NCBI GenBank assembly: GCA_036898135.1
Contig: CM072511.1
Coordinates: forward strand, 40,350,056-40,414,055
Reading direction: 5' to 3'
DNA: 64,000 nucleotides
DNA from: Oncomelania hupensis
Lineage: Eukaryota > Mollusca > Gastropoda > Littorinimorpha > Pomatiopsidae
The notes beneath the pieces were generated by a model. It was given only the letters and a program-made list of their open reading frames with translations, was not told the DNA's origin and searched no databases. Positions 47,195-59,270 of the stretch are shown in pieces (within the stretch, counting starts at the first letter, position 1; each line of letters opens with the position of its first letter). Both the position numbers and the translations under genes were made by a program.

Positions 47195-47279
47195 CACACA
47201 GGTCCAAAAGTTCAGGTGTGATCCACGGCTTCTTCTTTGGGCGGTGCTTGCCAAGAATCTCAGTGGCGGCATCGTCACA
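46176..47279 (-). pseudogene. RTE-type LINE copy, 5' portion (right of the Gypsy insertion)
   Basis: Continues the copy at 40209-41269. The minus-strand frame 46359-46895 encodes linker and RT N-terminal region (GICLTEEQEVLDRW, LKKGKSAGMDNTPAELL). At about 46908 the sequence is split by a SINE fragment and resumes at 47194 with the PWITPELLDL region to about 47279. The copy is therefore 5'-truncated after the endonuclease. Left and right flanks both carry TGATATTTGTAATT, a possible target duplication that the local repeats make uncertain. Confidence 0.85.
46909..47193 (+). repeat. 5'-truncated SINE with (TTA)n tail, inserted in the RTE copy
   Basis: Same family as 2605-3027: it shares AATAATGGTAC, TTTACACCAC, TTTGAGTGA and GATCGCCGCGCTTTGAG in order, then a TTA array (47131-47193). 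The tRNA head is absent. The joint with the LINE (CTTCGTT|...|ATCACAC) shows no duplication, so target bases may have been lost. Confidence 0.75.
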
Positions 47280-47550
47280 GATGATTTTCCTATGATATTT
47301 GTAATTATCTCATGATATTTGTCATTATCAGCTGTTGGCGCTAGGAAGGCGAGGCAAGTACTGATAATTATTAATTAACACTGTGGATTACCGGCATCTC
47401 GGTAAATTACAAAAAACAAGTGTTAATTTCAATTATCTCGTGATAATGGCAACTCTCGGTTTTGGCGCTTTTTGGCAGTCATACATTTCGCCCAATGGTG
47501 GGTGTAGACGTTAAGCTTCAATGTTCCGCTCACTCGCATGTAGTCTACAT

Positions 47551-47644
47551 GTCCACACTGCGTAGCTGAGACTGGCCGAGGAGGCTTAACATCGCCTCTC
47601 CCCAACTCAAGGTCCGGCCAGTCTCAGCTAAGCGCAATGTGGAC
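47551..47644. repeat. Inverted repeat / hairpin
   Basis: Arms of about 28-30 bases (GTCCACACTGCG-TAGCTGAGACTGGCCG on the left; the reverse complement of the right arm reads GTCCACATTGCG-CTTAGCTGAGACTGGCCG) enclose a 36-base loop. The inner 16 bases are perfect. Confidence 0.85.
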
Positions 47645-48030
47645 AGAGTACTGCTCTGACCTTTACAACCACACAAAAAACGGAGACCCATCAGTTCTAG
47701 AATGTCCCCAGAACAGAGAAGAGGAAGAAATCCTACCAATTTTCCGAGAAGAAGTTAAGGCAGCAGTGCAATCGCTGAAGAAGGGGAAGTCGGCAGGAGT
47801 GGACAACATACCCGCAGAATTGCTTCAAGCAGGAGGAGAAGCGATGATTGACGCCATCACCATTATCTGTAACAAGATCTGGCAGAGTGGGGCGTGGCTT
47901 GTGATCACCCTTCCCAAAAAAGGTAACCTTCAGGAGTGTGAAAATTAGGCCTACCGCACCATCAGCCTCATCAGCTACCACAGCAAAGTCCTCCTGAAAA
48001 CAAACATGTACTAAACAAGTTTAAACCCCT
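47637..48030 (+). pseudogene. RTE-type LINE internal fragment
   Basis: Encodes WTEYCSDLYNHTKNGDP to VITLPKKGNLQECEN, the start of the reverse transcriptase, with a small deletion after IWQSGAW and a frameshift near 47948. Both ends are truncated: no leader and no GATAG tail. It abuts the hairpin at 47551-47644. Confidence 0.88.
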
Positions 48031-48612
48031 AGTTGCCTAGAATAAAACCTCTACAAACCCTTTGAGAGTGCTCCGGGCAACCTTCTGCCATAAGCAAACG
48101 CTTTTAAAATGGCACAGCACCTGTTGACTGCACAACAGCCAATCAAAGTGATGTCGGCTGAAAGTGAAAGTCAGTGTCAATCGCACTGTCCACACAACAA
48201 TAAGCCTACTACCATATACTACAAATATAAATACTAATTCATACCGATTGCACATAAACATATACTGTCCACAAATCTTATCAGAATGTAAATTACAAAA
48301 GCACTCCTTTGTTATTTTACTGTTGAACACATCACCTTTCGCAAATTGAAAGCCCACCACTCCGGCCGCCATCTTTTTCTCTTCGCAAACAACCTTTCGA
48401 GACTGCGAACGTAGGGATTGCCCCGACTTTTCGCCAAAGTAGTTACGTAGCGTTAGGTAGCGCTCTGGATGGGTAACTCTGGATTCTTGCAGCGTAAGCT
48501 TGTGGCACTCGGTTTTCTTTTTTTTTTTCTTCTTCTTCTTCGAGCACATGTGCTTTTCATGCAAATAGGTCAGAAAATCTTTGTAATTAAAAACTCATTA
48601 TTTTTCTTCCTA
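48031..48612. other. Intergenic, nothing recognised
   Basis: No gene supported. The long minus-strand frame here has no recognisable domain and overlaps a T-rich run. Confidence 0.35.
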
Positions 48613-48624
48613 TCCTATCCTATC

Positions 48625-50862
48625 CTATCCTATCCCGTAACTCGGAGATCGTAGGGGCACCGCAGATGATCGTTTAACCAGCGTACTCCATCTTTCCCTG
48701 TCCTCAGCAACCTTGATTTTTTCGCTCAGTGTCAAACCAGTCCATTCTCGAATGTTGTCCTCCCACCTCTTTTTCGGTCTCCCTCTTCTTCTACCTCCTT
48801 GCACTGTGCCTTGAAGGATGGTCTTTGCAAGACCTGATGATCTGGTGACGTGGCCATACCATCGGAGTTTCCGTTTTTTCACCACTGTGAGCAGGTCATC
48901 GTGTTGTCCAATGGCTTGTGTGATGGTCTGTCGGACTTCGTCGTTGGTGATGTGCTGGGTATAGGAAATGCCCAGAAGTCTTCTGTAGCACCTCATCTCC
49001 ATGCTTTGGATTCTTCGTTGGAGATCTGCTGTGTGGGTCCATGTTTCACAAGCATATAGGAAGATGGAGATGACAAGGGAGCACAGCAGCCTTACCTTGG
49101 AGAGTAGACTGATGGTCCTGTCTTTCAAAATTGGCTTCAACCTTGCCAGGGCAGCAGTTGTTTGTGCGATCCTGGAGAGGACTTCCTGTCGGGAACCATT
49201 GTCTGATACAATGGCTCCTAAATATTTGAAGCTATGCACTGTGTTGAGGGATTGACCTTGGACTTTGATGCCCGTGTTGATGCCATTTGGTGTTGTTGGT
49301 CATCATTTTGGTCTTCTCTGCACTTATTTCCATTCCATAGGCTCTGGAGGTGGTGTCAAGCCTCTGTACCAGCTGTTCAAGTTCTTGTTCCTTTCCAGCC
49401 AATCCATCAATGTCATCCGCAAAACGAAGGTTGGAGAATGCTCTTCCCCCTATGCTGACTGTGCCTTCGTGATCTGAAAGGGCATCTGACATGATGCGCT
49501 CTAGGAAGATGTTTAAAAGTGTTGGAGAGAGTAGGCATCCCTGACGCACACCGATTGTTGTTCTGAACCAGTTTCCGATGGCGCTGTTATGGAGGACTGC
49601 ACTGATAGCCTTCTCATACAGACTTTTGATGACTTCAATAATTTTAGATGTTAAACACTCTCATGGTTGCCCACAGAGCTGCATGCCAGACTCGGTCAAA
49701 CGCCTTTTTGAAGTCTTCGAACACATGATATAGATGTTGTTGGTGCTGTAGGTATTTCTCGCAGATTATTCTGAGGTTGAAAATCTATTCAGTGGTACTT
49801 CGCCCTGCCCTGAATCCTGCTTGCTCTTCAGCTATGATTTGTTAAGCTTGGGGTTTCAACCTGTTGAGTATTATTTTCAGGAGGACCTTGCTGGGATGGC
49901 TGATGAGGTTGATGGTGAGGTAATTTTCACCTTCCTGAAGTTAACCATTTTTGGGAAGAGTGGACTGGATCCATGGTGTAGGCCATTCCCCACTCTGCCA
50001 GGTCTTGTTACAGATAATGGTGAGTGCGTCAATCATCGCTTCTCCTCCTGCTTGAAGCAGTTCCGCGGGTATGTTGTCCACTCCCGCTGACTTCCCCTTC
50101 TTCAGCGATTGCACTGCTGCCTCAACTTCTTCTCGGAGAATTGGGAGGATTTCTTCTTCTTCTCTGTCCTCTGGACATGGTAGAACTGATGGGTCTCCGT
50201 TTGGTGTGTCGTTGTAAAGGTTAGAGCAAATTAAACCCCATCTATCCAAGATTTCTTGTTCTTCTGTAATGCATATGCCAGACTGGCTTTGGATCGTGGA
50301 GACGTTGAGCTGTTTAACACTTGTCAGCTGCTTCACAGTCTGGTAGGCCTTCTTGCTGTTGTTCCTGTTCAGACTGTTCTCTATTTCCTGGCATTGATCT
50401 TCTACCCAATTCTCCTTTGCTGTTCGCATGCCTTTTCGGGTGTCATTGTTGATTTTTCGGTAGGCATCAGCTACCTGTGAGGTGTTCTTTTTCTTTTTCA
50501 TATATCTTTGTTTATCACACAGGTCCAAAAGTTCAGGTGTGATCCACAACTTCTACTTTGGCCGGTGCTTTCGATCCAAGGATCTCTGTGGCGGCATATG
50601 TCACAGCTGAGTTGAAGGTGGTGGTCATGGTGTTGACATCTACTTCACCAGCTCCCAAAATGAGCAGTGGTGCAAATTTCCCTCCAATTGTGGCCTGAAA
50701 TATTTCTGCCACCTCCGGGTCTTGCAGTTTGTCCAGGTCGAACTTCAGTCTAGTGCACTTTGCTGTGTTTACTCTCTTCAAATGAAGCCGGAAAGACATC
50801 ATCACAAGATCATGGTCACTTCGGATGTCTGTTTCTGGAGAAGTTCGTGTCCTGCCAATCAA
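48625..50862 (-). pseudogene. RTE protein, RT and C-terminal part, frameshifted
   Basis: Minus-strand frames in coding order: 50533-50862 (end of endonuclease into linker), 49941-50549 (linker and start of RT, KKGKSAGVDNIPAELL), a broken part around 49560-49930 (RT palm), 49232-49549 (MRQGCLLSPTLLN and FADDI), 48625-49239 (C-terminal region with [17 protein letters not shown]). Adjacent frames overlap by a few bases, which points to several single-base indels. Related closely to the intact 14659-17922 protein but not functional. Confidence 0.88.
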
Positions 50863-51914
50863 GGATGGGAAAGTAGCGAGAGCAGCAACTACATTTTGTA
50901 GTAGTTTGTAACGATTTAAACTACATATTGTAAAAAAGTAGTTGTAAAGCAGCGAACTACTAATTTGTCAGTAGCGAAGTAGCGAAAATGTGTTTTTCGC
51001 TACGCTACTTTCCTTGCCATGTGACTTGCACTTTCAGTCAAGCCGAAGCGAGTGCTGCCTCGCGCGAGATTGATCGCTCGCTCAGCGAACGGAAGCATGA
51101 TTTTGATAGGCTGAAAGCAAAAGCCAACCATGTGACTTTCAAAAGCGCGCGTCAGTCATCTCAGTCTTTGTTCGGGCAAATCAAGCACAGAACGCACAAA
51201 TTTTAGACCGCATAAGATGGAGAAACTTCCAACTTTGTTTAAACCATATGTAGAATTTTTTCATTTCAAAGAAGAAACGGACGATGCATTTATATTTAAA
51301 TGCAAGTACGGATGCAAAGAGTATTCATCGAGCAAGACGACAGCATCCAATCTGAGGCTTCATCTCAAGTCTGCCTGTACAACCTTATGGCTGAATTTAT
51401 GTTTTGTATCAGACATAACAGAGTACATATAACTTTTTTTTTCAAATTTTTGACTTTTATTATTAATTTATTATTAATATTTTTTTTGTAGTTTGCAAAT
51501 GGTATATTTATACCATACATAATGTATTAAGTGTGCTCCTATATAATGATCTTGACTTGCAATGTTATCAATAACAAATTTTGTAGTGTAAGGAAATATT
51601 TTGTGTCTTTTTTTTTTTTTTGGAAATCTGATAAAGAGCATATATCATCAAAAGTATTTCTTTATTTTTTTTCTTGTCTTTTTTTTTTTTTTATAATTTA
51701 CCTACATTTAAAAAATACTTAGCAGTCCAAGTTGTGATTAGTTTTAAAAAAAAAAAAGTAGTTTGAAAAGTAGTTAGCTACTTTTTCTAAAGTAGCGTAA
51801 AAGTAGCGAACTACATTCCTTCAAAATGTAATTGTAAAGTAGCAAACTACTTTTTTAGACTAATGTAACTGTAGTGTAGCGGACTACTCTTCAAAAGTAG
51901 TTTGCCCATCCTTG
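50860..51914. mobile_element. hAT deletion derivative inserted in the RTE copy
   Basis: The termini are inverted: left CAAGGATGGGAAAGTAG, right (reverse complement) CAAGGATGGGCAAACTAC. The 8-bp duplication CTGCCAAT lies at 50852-50859 and 51915-51922, and removing the insert restores the LINE reading sequence. Multiple AGTAGCGAACTAC-like subterminal repeats occur at both ends. The 1055-bp element keeps only the first part of a transposase gene. Confidence 0.92.
51217..51432 (+). pseudogene. BED-type zinc finger remnant of a hAT transposase
   Basis: The 71-residue frame starts MEKLPTLFKPYVEFF and contains FKCKYGCKEYSSS followed by NLRLHLKSAC. This spacing of cysteines and histidines resembles the BED finger found at the N-terminus of hAT transposases. 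The dimerisation and catalytic regions are absent because of the internal deletion, so at most a DNA-binding peptide could be made. The sequence after about LKSACT is probably no longer coding. Confidence 0.65.
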
Positions 51915-52940
51915 CTGCCAATGTTGATGCTTGATCTGAAGCGTTTCTTGACCATGATGTAGTCGATCTGGTTGTTATGCTCCCCGCTGGGCCTGTGCCA
52001 TGTCCATCGTCTGGATTTTTTGTGGAGACCAAGCGTGTTTGCCAGTATCAGATTGTTGTATCTGGCAAACTCCAAAAGTCTCAGACCCCTGTCATTTGTC
52101 TCGTTGTTGCAGTGAGGTCCACATGTGTCTCCCCAGTTGTGGTACGCATCTTGGCCAACCTTGGCATTCCAGTCACCTTCCACTATGACTATGTCCTTCT
52201 TCGGCACTTGGTCAAGGACAGCCTGTAGATTTTCATAGAAATCCTCCACTTCGCTGTCGTCATAGTCTGATGTTGGGGTATAGGCCTGGATGATGGTGAT
52301 GTTGAAAGGGGCTGCTCTCAGACGAATGGTAATGAGTCTACTGGAGAGTGGGCGGCAACCCATGACAGTGGCTAGAATGTTCTTGTGGACCAAGAATCCA
52401 ACTCCGTGTTCGTGCCTGTCATCTCTACCGCTGAAATAAAGCGTGTGGCCTTTGTCGGTCGTTGTTTCACCTGTCTTCCCAGCGCAGTTTGCTGATCCCT
52501 AAAACGTTCCATCGATAGTGGTCCATCTCGTGGGCCAGTTCTTCTAATTTTCCCTCCGCATTTAGGGTCCTGACATTCCAGGTTCCTATGACGATGTTAT
52601 TTCTGGTGCGGATCTTGCTAAGATGTCCATCAGTAGCACACTTATCGCCTCCGTCCTGGTGGCCAACGGAAGGCGCGGTCCTTGTTGATCCGGGCGACGA
52701 CCGATCCGGCATAGGGTAAATGGTATTATTCATCATGAAGTGTGTCTTGGGCAAGAAATACCTGGCAGGGCCCAATCCTCTCGAGGCTGTTGGCCACAGC
52801 CGGTATCCACGAATACAGTTTGGCTCGCCTTGGCCCCGAACACGTGGTCGTTGAACCTGTAGTAACACGAGGTTCCTCCGTCCTTGCCAGTGACTTCTGT
52901 GTAGAAGACCTGCGCCCAGTGATGCCGTGCTGACATCACC
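51884..52940 (-). pseudogene. RTE endonuclease and leader, frameshifted
   Basis: The 5' part of the 48613-52998 copy. Minus-strand frames 52733-52939 and 52467-52868 encode the leader and start of the endonuclease (VIGTWNVRTL); 51884-52393 encodes its middle and end (QAYTPTSDY, EGDWNAKVG, NQIDYIMVKKRF). A frameshift lies near 52400-52480. The final SDHDLV is on the far side of the hAT insertion (50533-50862). Confidence 0.88.
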
Positions 52941-52998
52941 CCTGTTAGTCGTCTCTTACGACATGTCGGAAAACGTTGGGTCTATTCTAATCAGTGCC

Positions 52999-53091
52999 CG
53001 AACCCACAGGGCACACGAACCCACTGATTGAAATTAATGAAAGACATCTACAAAGTCATAGTTCGCATGAGTGTGCGCGTGAGTGAGTAGC

Positions 53092-53137
<46 letters not shown>

Positions 53138-53851
53138 GTGCGCGTGCGTGCGTTAGAGAGTTATTCGTTTTTATATAGTATACAAGTTAACTGTTATAAT
53201 TTCTGAGTTTTCCTCGTTTTGTTTTATGTAAGCGCGTAGAGCTAAGCCTAGATTAGGCACATAAATATTCATAACTTCGACCATACTCGATCGTTGTTGT
53301 TGTTGTTGTTGTTTTTGTTGTTGTTGTTGTTGTTGTTGTTCTTCTTCTTCTTCTTCTTCTTCTTCCCTGTCGTCGTCAACGACGATCGCTCTAATAGGGC
53401 CTACTCTGTGCACCACTGACGTTGATATTACGTACTGTGCACTGACGTTGATATTACATAGTACGTAATATCAACGTCAGTGGTGCACAGAGTATCAGAA
53501 CGATCGTCACGGCTATGCAACACTGAGAATGACGTATCAGCACTGACAAAGCCATTATACGGACGAGATTGCTTATAAAAATAACTATACGTACGACTAT
53601 ATTGTTTCTTCTTCCTCTTCGTCGTCTTCTTCTTCTTCTTGGGTTGTCGTGGTCGTCGTGATACTCAGTATATTAATTAAGACACTGACATTTAGTATTA
53701 TACGTACGATATGCAACATTGAAAATGGATCAGCACTGACAAAGACATTATGCGTACAATATTCTATATATGATGAGAATGTTTTTGAACGACTTTTTGT
53801 AAGGATAACACACGCACAGAATGATATAATGCACCATGCAGCGTAGCTGAG
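52999..53851. other. Intergenic with microsatellites and a local inverted repeat
   Basis: No gene. Contains (GT)n (53096-53132) and (GTT)n(CTT)n (53293-53365). At about 53394-53496 TACTCTGTGCACCACTGACG and its complement form an inverted repeat around two GACGTTGATATTA units. Confidence 0.55.
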
Positions 53852-53862
53852 CTTGGCCAAGT

Positions 53863-54063
53863 TTGTTTGTTTGTTTGTAGATTATAGTCACACGACACTT
53901 TCGCATATAGGTGACTACTGGACCGATTTATACTGACACCAGCGGGCCAGTTGTTGGTAAAGGGGAAAATAATATGATCACACGTTGACCAATCCGGGAT
54001 TCGAACCAGCGACCTTTCGGTTACTAGCAAGACGCTCTTACCAACTGAGCTACCCGGCCCCTT
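53863..54063 (-). repeat. tRNA-derived SINE copy 3
   Basis: Nearly identical to 25892-26086 over its whole length, with A box TAGCTCAGTTGG and B box GGTTCGAATCC on the minus strand. The 11-bp duplication CTTGGCCAAGT lies at 53852-53862 and 54064-54074. The high identity suggests recent activity of the family. Confidence 0.9.
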
Positions 54064-54074
54064 CTTGGCCAAGT

Positions 54075-54827
54075 CTTACATTTTGTCTCTTATAGTGTGA
54101 GGCAAACGTAAGTCTCAACGAGTCTGAGCTACTCTGTGTGAGAATACGTGCACATGTCACACCAAGTAGGCTAGTTAATCAAACCGTGATGGAACCACAC
54201 TCACGCAGTTTGTGCCAGTAGGCCCAATAGCTGGCACAGTATACGTGCTATACTATAACAATGGTGTTAACTGACAAGGAGTAGTTATTATTTTGCACTG
54301 TATGACACGATTACTGTACGTTGGACCTAACACACAGTGAATCATAAGAATTACATGATCGCGCAAGCTGCCATAGATCGAAGTGTGAAGAAACCGGTTA
54401 TTCCATCAACCAATGAAACATAAACCCTTTTTACAAAGGCTGACTATCGACTTCCTTGCCCCCTCTCCCCGGTCTGTTCTTTATGAAGCATTAGTTAACA
54501 CGGCTTTAATCTGCATCAATGAATACAAGCCTTATGGCATATAATAGCAGTAAAAACAAGAGAATGTACAGTTCTGGCATCCATTGGCTACCATACTTAA
54601 TGTTGTACAGTCGTTGGTATATGTTGTAAACATGTTACCCAACATTTCCCCATGCTTTTTATATTTATATCGCCAAAATTATTTACACTAATAACTCCCG
54701 TGTATCTTTATTTAGTCGTTAAAAATATATTTAACACAACATTTCTGATTTATTGAAAACCGGAAGTTCTAATTTTGTCAGAACTCAAGAGTCGAAGTCA
54801 AAACAACTCGCCAATCATTTGGAAAAG
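54075..54827. other. Upstream region of VPS34 (promoter expected here)
   Basis: This lies directly before the first coding exon. I see no convincing TATA box or other motif; the transcription start cannot be placed from sequence alone. Confidence 0.35.
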
Positions 54828-54898
54828 ATGGATGAAACGATTGATCGATTTTACTATCTTTACAGTTGTGACCTGCACTTTCCTCTTCAGATCAAAGT
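54828..54898 (+). CDS. PIK3C3: VPS34 coding exon 1
   Basis: Encodes [18 protein letters not shown] to IK plus two bases of a Val codon; donor GTAAGTAT. The matching exon 2 acceptor gives IKV-GTLEGE, parallel to the conserved LKIGSLEGK. Confidence 0.93.
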
Positions 54899-57800
54899 GT
54901 AAGTATCATTTCTTTACACTATAAATGCTAGCCCTTTTTGACAATGAGCATATTTCCTTTGATTTTTAACCACCTTCCTTACTTTTCTATCGGTTTCGCT
55001 TTCAACTAGGGTCGCCAAAAAGAGATTGGCTTCCTTCGGTTGACACTGTGCTGTGATTTTCTCTGAAAATAACAGATCTAGCAGTACCTCTGAATTAGTT
55101 ATTGTTTTCGTAGACAGATTGTGATATGTTCCTTAAATATGTTTTATCTTGTGGGAAGTCATTAGCAATTGGTGATCTTTTCCCACAATTTCTAGTTCAC
55201 CTAATAACAACTTAACAAGTAGACTGTAGTGTAGAGTCCTATCATGCTATCCCCTCCCGTAACTCGAAGGTCGTTGGAGTACCACAGATGATCGTTTAAC
55301 CAGCGTACTCCATCTTTCTCTGACCTCAGCAGCCCTCATGGCTTCGCTCAGTGTCAAGCCAGACCATTCTCGAATATTGTCTTCCCACCTCTTTTCTGTC
55401 TCCTTCTTCTACCTCTTTGCACTGTGCCTAATTAGAGTAGTTGCAGACTAACACAGTCTGCCACACTAAACCTGAATGAACTACTGAATATATTTATTCA
55501 GAAGGCATAAAAACTAATTTTATTTGTTACTTTGTTTATTCTTCATTTTGGGAAAAGTACATACGGTAACAGTACGTGTTTGTGTGACACCTTTATTGCT
55601 TTAATAGGCTCAAGGGTTGTGAAAGCACTGGTTCGATTTGCATTTTATTTATGCGAGTAAGAAATATTTGGATAACCTGGCTAAATCTTGTAGCTCACTC
55701 ACCTGATGGGTGACTTAGTTTGTTTCATCTATCCCTCTCATTTTCCTTAGTGGAACATCCTTTCTATCTATTTTTTTTCTGAATTGTGCAATAGCTTATC
55801 ATTTGATAACACAATTTAGTACCATAGTACTTTTAACAGATTTGTGGTTTTTGCATGACCACCTCTGCTTATGAACATATTTGTATGGTTTGGGGTGGAT
55901 TTTAAAAAAAAAATTTTTTTTATGGATGATCAATTTGTGTATATTCATCCAACTTTGATCACTGTTTAAACTAATTGGTTTGCAGTGTTTTTGAATCTAA
56001 ATTTATATTGTTGAAGTAACCAGTGACATGGTGTTGAATACACTGTTTCTTTGAGTTGATTTCAACCTGAACTTTAAAAAATTATTTTCAAGAGGAACAT
56101 TGGAAGGTGAACGGCATCATTACACACTGAAAGAGCTTAAAGATGACCCCGCAAAACGATTTGCTGCCAAAAAGGTGGACCACTCTGATCTGACAGTGAC
56201 TTGCCAAATATTCACTGATGGTAGACCTCTGGGACTGCCTGTGCAGACATGTTACAAACCATTTTCTAAACGCTGGAAGTGAGTGAATCTTTTAAAGTAT
56301 ACAACACTTCTTTCTCATGCAATATATGTTTGAAAGATGTTTCTGATGTTTTATTTATTTCAATTTATACATTTTTTTATAAACAATTTATGGTTTTATG
56401 GTGTTGGTGTTGTTGTCTTGTATAGTGTGATCCTCCACCTCAGTAGACATGCTGATGAATACTTAGCGCATGCAGGGATGAAGAAAGTAATGATGACAAA
56501 GCAAAGCAGACATAAGAGGTTTGAAAGTAATAGACGTAGGAGTTGTTTTGTATGCTACCAACTCAATAATTTAGTAATTATTATAATAAATCATTGAAAA
56601 TAAAATTTGAAAGCAAATTGATTGGTGCCTGATATTAATAACACAGAAAATCTATACAATTTGATTTTTTTTCACTGTACTCTATATAATAAAGTCATTT
56701 ACATTTAGTGAACGCAATCTTATAGTAAAATCTTTGTTTTCCAGTAGGAAATGGGATTAATAAAAAATTTTGTATCCCATTCCTTGCTTTTGTTTTTGGA
56801 ACATTCTAACTTGATTTTGGTATGGTTTACTTGAACATGCAATTCTCTGACAGATGACATGACACAACAAAACAAAACAAAAAAAAGAATTATGTTTCCA
56901 CATAAATTTGCATTTAATTTGATGCAAGACAGTTTGCTGGATTTTCTCGCTTTAAAATTGAGATAAAATTAAAAATCAATGAACCGGTGATTGTTACAAT
57001 TATTCTCATCAGTCGTAAGTAATGTGTTGAACCATTCAATCCATTGACATTGTTACCAGAAGGCAAATTGTTACAATGGATGTTTACGTTAAGGCTGTGT
57101 TTTATGTTGTATGTGCACAGCTGGAATGAATGGCTCCAGCTGCCTATCAAGTTCAGCGACTTACCTCGTGATGCTGTTCTGGCTCTGACCATCTGGGATA
57201 TTGAGGGCACCAACAAATCTGTCCCTGTTGGGGGAACATCTATCAAACTCTTCAGTAAGCATGGGTGAGTTATATATAAAATTCTCAATGTTAATGTGGT
57301 CTTTATCATCATCATCATCATAATGTCTCTATATAGCATGTATATAAGTGGAGATTTGTTTTGATTGCTATCTAGGCAAAGAAAGGTATGGAGGTGATTC
57401 AACTAAGTGTGACATCGAGCACAGTTAGCTCAGTGGACTACGCAGTGTACTTGAACGCCAGGTGATAACATTGCAGCCTGTACAGGCAGGGGTTCAAACC
57501 CCGTTAATGGCCTGGAGTAAACATTAACTCATTGCCTGCCAATCGACGATATATCGTCGATCTGAGCCGCCATATTTTTGCCAATCTACGATATATTGTC
57601 GATTTCAGTATTCCGTTTCGTTTCGTTTTTTTTTTGCGCAGTCCAATCCAAGTTTTATTTTAACCAAAGAGAGATAACACTTTCTGCTTCCGTTCTCAAA
57701 ACAAATCGAACGTGGTGTTTCTTCAAATGGATTCGTTTTTAGAGTGTTTTTTGTGCATTTTACTAAGCATCGTGATGGGCACGATCGACAGTGTGTCAAA

Positions 57801-59230
57801 CTCTGCTAATAATCAATATAATTTCAAACTGTAAAGTGCATTTTGATCCTAAATAAATTTTCTTTCTGGTGTGTGAAGCTGATTCAGTGATTGGAATTAT
57901 TCCTCCAGATATTTTTTATCACTGTGGTATACATGTAGAAATATTTTTATTTTATTTTATCATTATAAAAAGATCAACATGCTTTCAAAACACATATTTC
58001 AATAATAACATAATCAAATTAACATTTGTGGTTTTTTTTCTTATTCTTAATTCTTTTACCTTTAATTTGATATGAAATATGTCTATTTAACAACTATTAT
58101 TAAAAGAACAGTAGCTTAAATACCTAAGGTACTGAACTTTCTTTCCGGTGCCAGAAAAATGTCTGGCACAAACGTGGAAACATGCCTGGCAGGCAAAGAG
58201 TTAATAATACCCTGAAACACTGCGCTCCTTCGAATGAAAGTATAAACTGAGGTTTAGTCTGTGCATGCACACATTCCATCGCATGGACTTTAAAGATCCT
58301 TACGCTCATGTCCTAGACAGGGGAGTGCCGATTACACAAATACACCCAGCACACACAAGGTTCGTTCTCCCTATCCCCTGTCGCCCAGGATTGTGCTCAG
58401 TTGTCTTGGTGTCAGACAGTGCGCTCAAAGGCTGCAAGTGGGTGCCTTGGGCGGCTCGAATTGGATCCTGTTTCGCCCTGCACCTGGAGCGGCTTATGAG
58501 CTGGAAAGTGCTAAACTTAAGTCATTAAATAAATAAATAATAAACCTGTGTTCTTAAAAATCATTTTGAAGATAGAAATTATTTTTTATATAAATATGGT
58601 ATTCTTTACCCTTACCCTTTACCTAAAATAGGAAACAGGTGTGATCTTTTGCATGGTCACAATAGATTAAGTAAGTTTATGGTATGTATGCAATATTTAC
58701 ACCATCACACAATCAAATCAAGACACAAATATGACTTCAAACAAGAATATAATCTTTTATTGCAATTGCCTGATGATATATTGGCATTATTTCTTCCAAC
58801 TATGTATGTGATCTTTATTGTTGTTTCTGTTTGTTACACAAGTGGGTAAATGTAACTTGTCTTTTGCTTTGACATGATATTTTTTCCAGTAAGAATTGTA
58901 GTTTGTAAACTCACAAGCTTGGCTTTATAGTACACTGCTTTTAACTCCTTTCCAAATTTGCCTGTTTTAGATGTAAGTCTACTAGTACTAGGAAGTGATG
59001 CGTTTGTGCATATGTGTTTACTTATTTAAGTTTTGGCTTAGATATTGTTTTGGCCTCTGGGCTCTGAGCATCAGTAATACAATGTGTACGTGTGTTTTTT
59101 GTGTATATTTAACTTATATTAAAAGAATGTGTAACTTGTAAGCATGAGTGTTAGCACTGATCACAGCGCTTTATGCGTGATTAGTGCTTTAGGGCAAAGT
59201 GAGTAAATAGCTTCCATGATTATTACTCTA

Positions 59231-59270
<40 letters not shown>

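Larger units (their letters stand above)
39905..47470. mobile_element. Possible AT-rich host element split by an LINE (tentative)
   Basis: The left segment 39905-40208 and right segment 47280-47470 share TGATATTTGTAATTATC words and carry AGCGCCAAAAC on the left against GTTTTGGCGC on the right, as inverted ends would. Between them lies the minus-strand RTE copy. This suggests a non-autonomous AT-rich element that received the LINE, but no target duplication is clear. Confidence 0.35.
48613..52998 (-). mobile_element. Near full-length RTE-type LINE, broken, interrupted by a hAT element
   Basis: On the minus strand it runs from the 5' end near 52998 (CCTGTGGGTTCGGGCACTG) to the pentanucleotide tail at 48613-48635. 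Without the 1063-bp hAT insert plus duplication it is about 3.3 kb, the same length as the intact copy at 14587. No clear target duplication was found. Confidence 0.9.

Noticed and set aside
48037..48564. 175-residue minus-strand frame as a gene
   Set aside because: Begins over a poly-Lys run from T-rich sequence and shows no domain.
56337..56597. Frame of 86 residues in VPS34 intron 2 as an extra exon
   Set aside because: The exon 2 to exon 3 joint already reproduces the family sequence without a gap (KRW-NWNEW).
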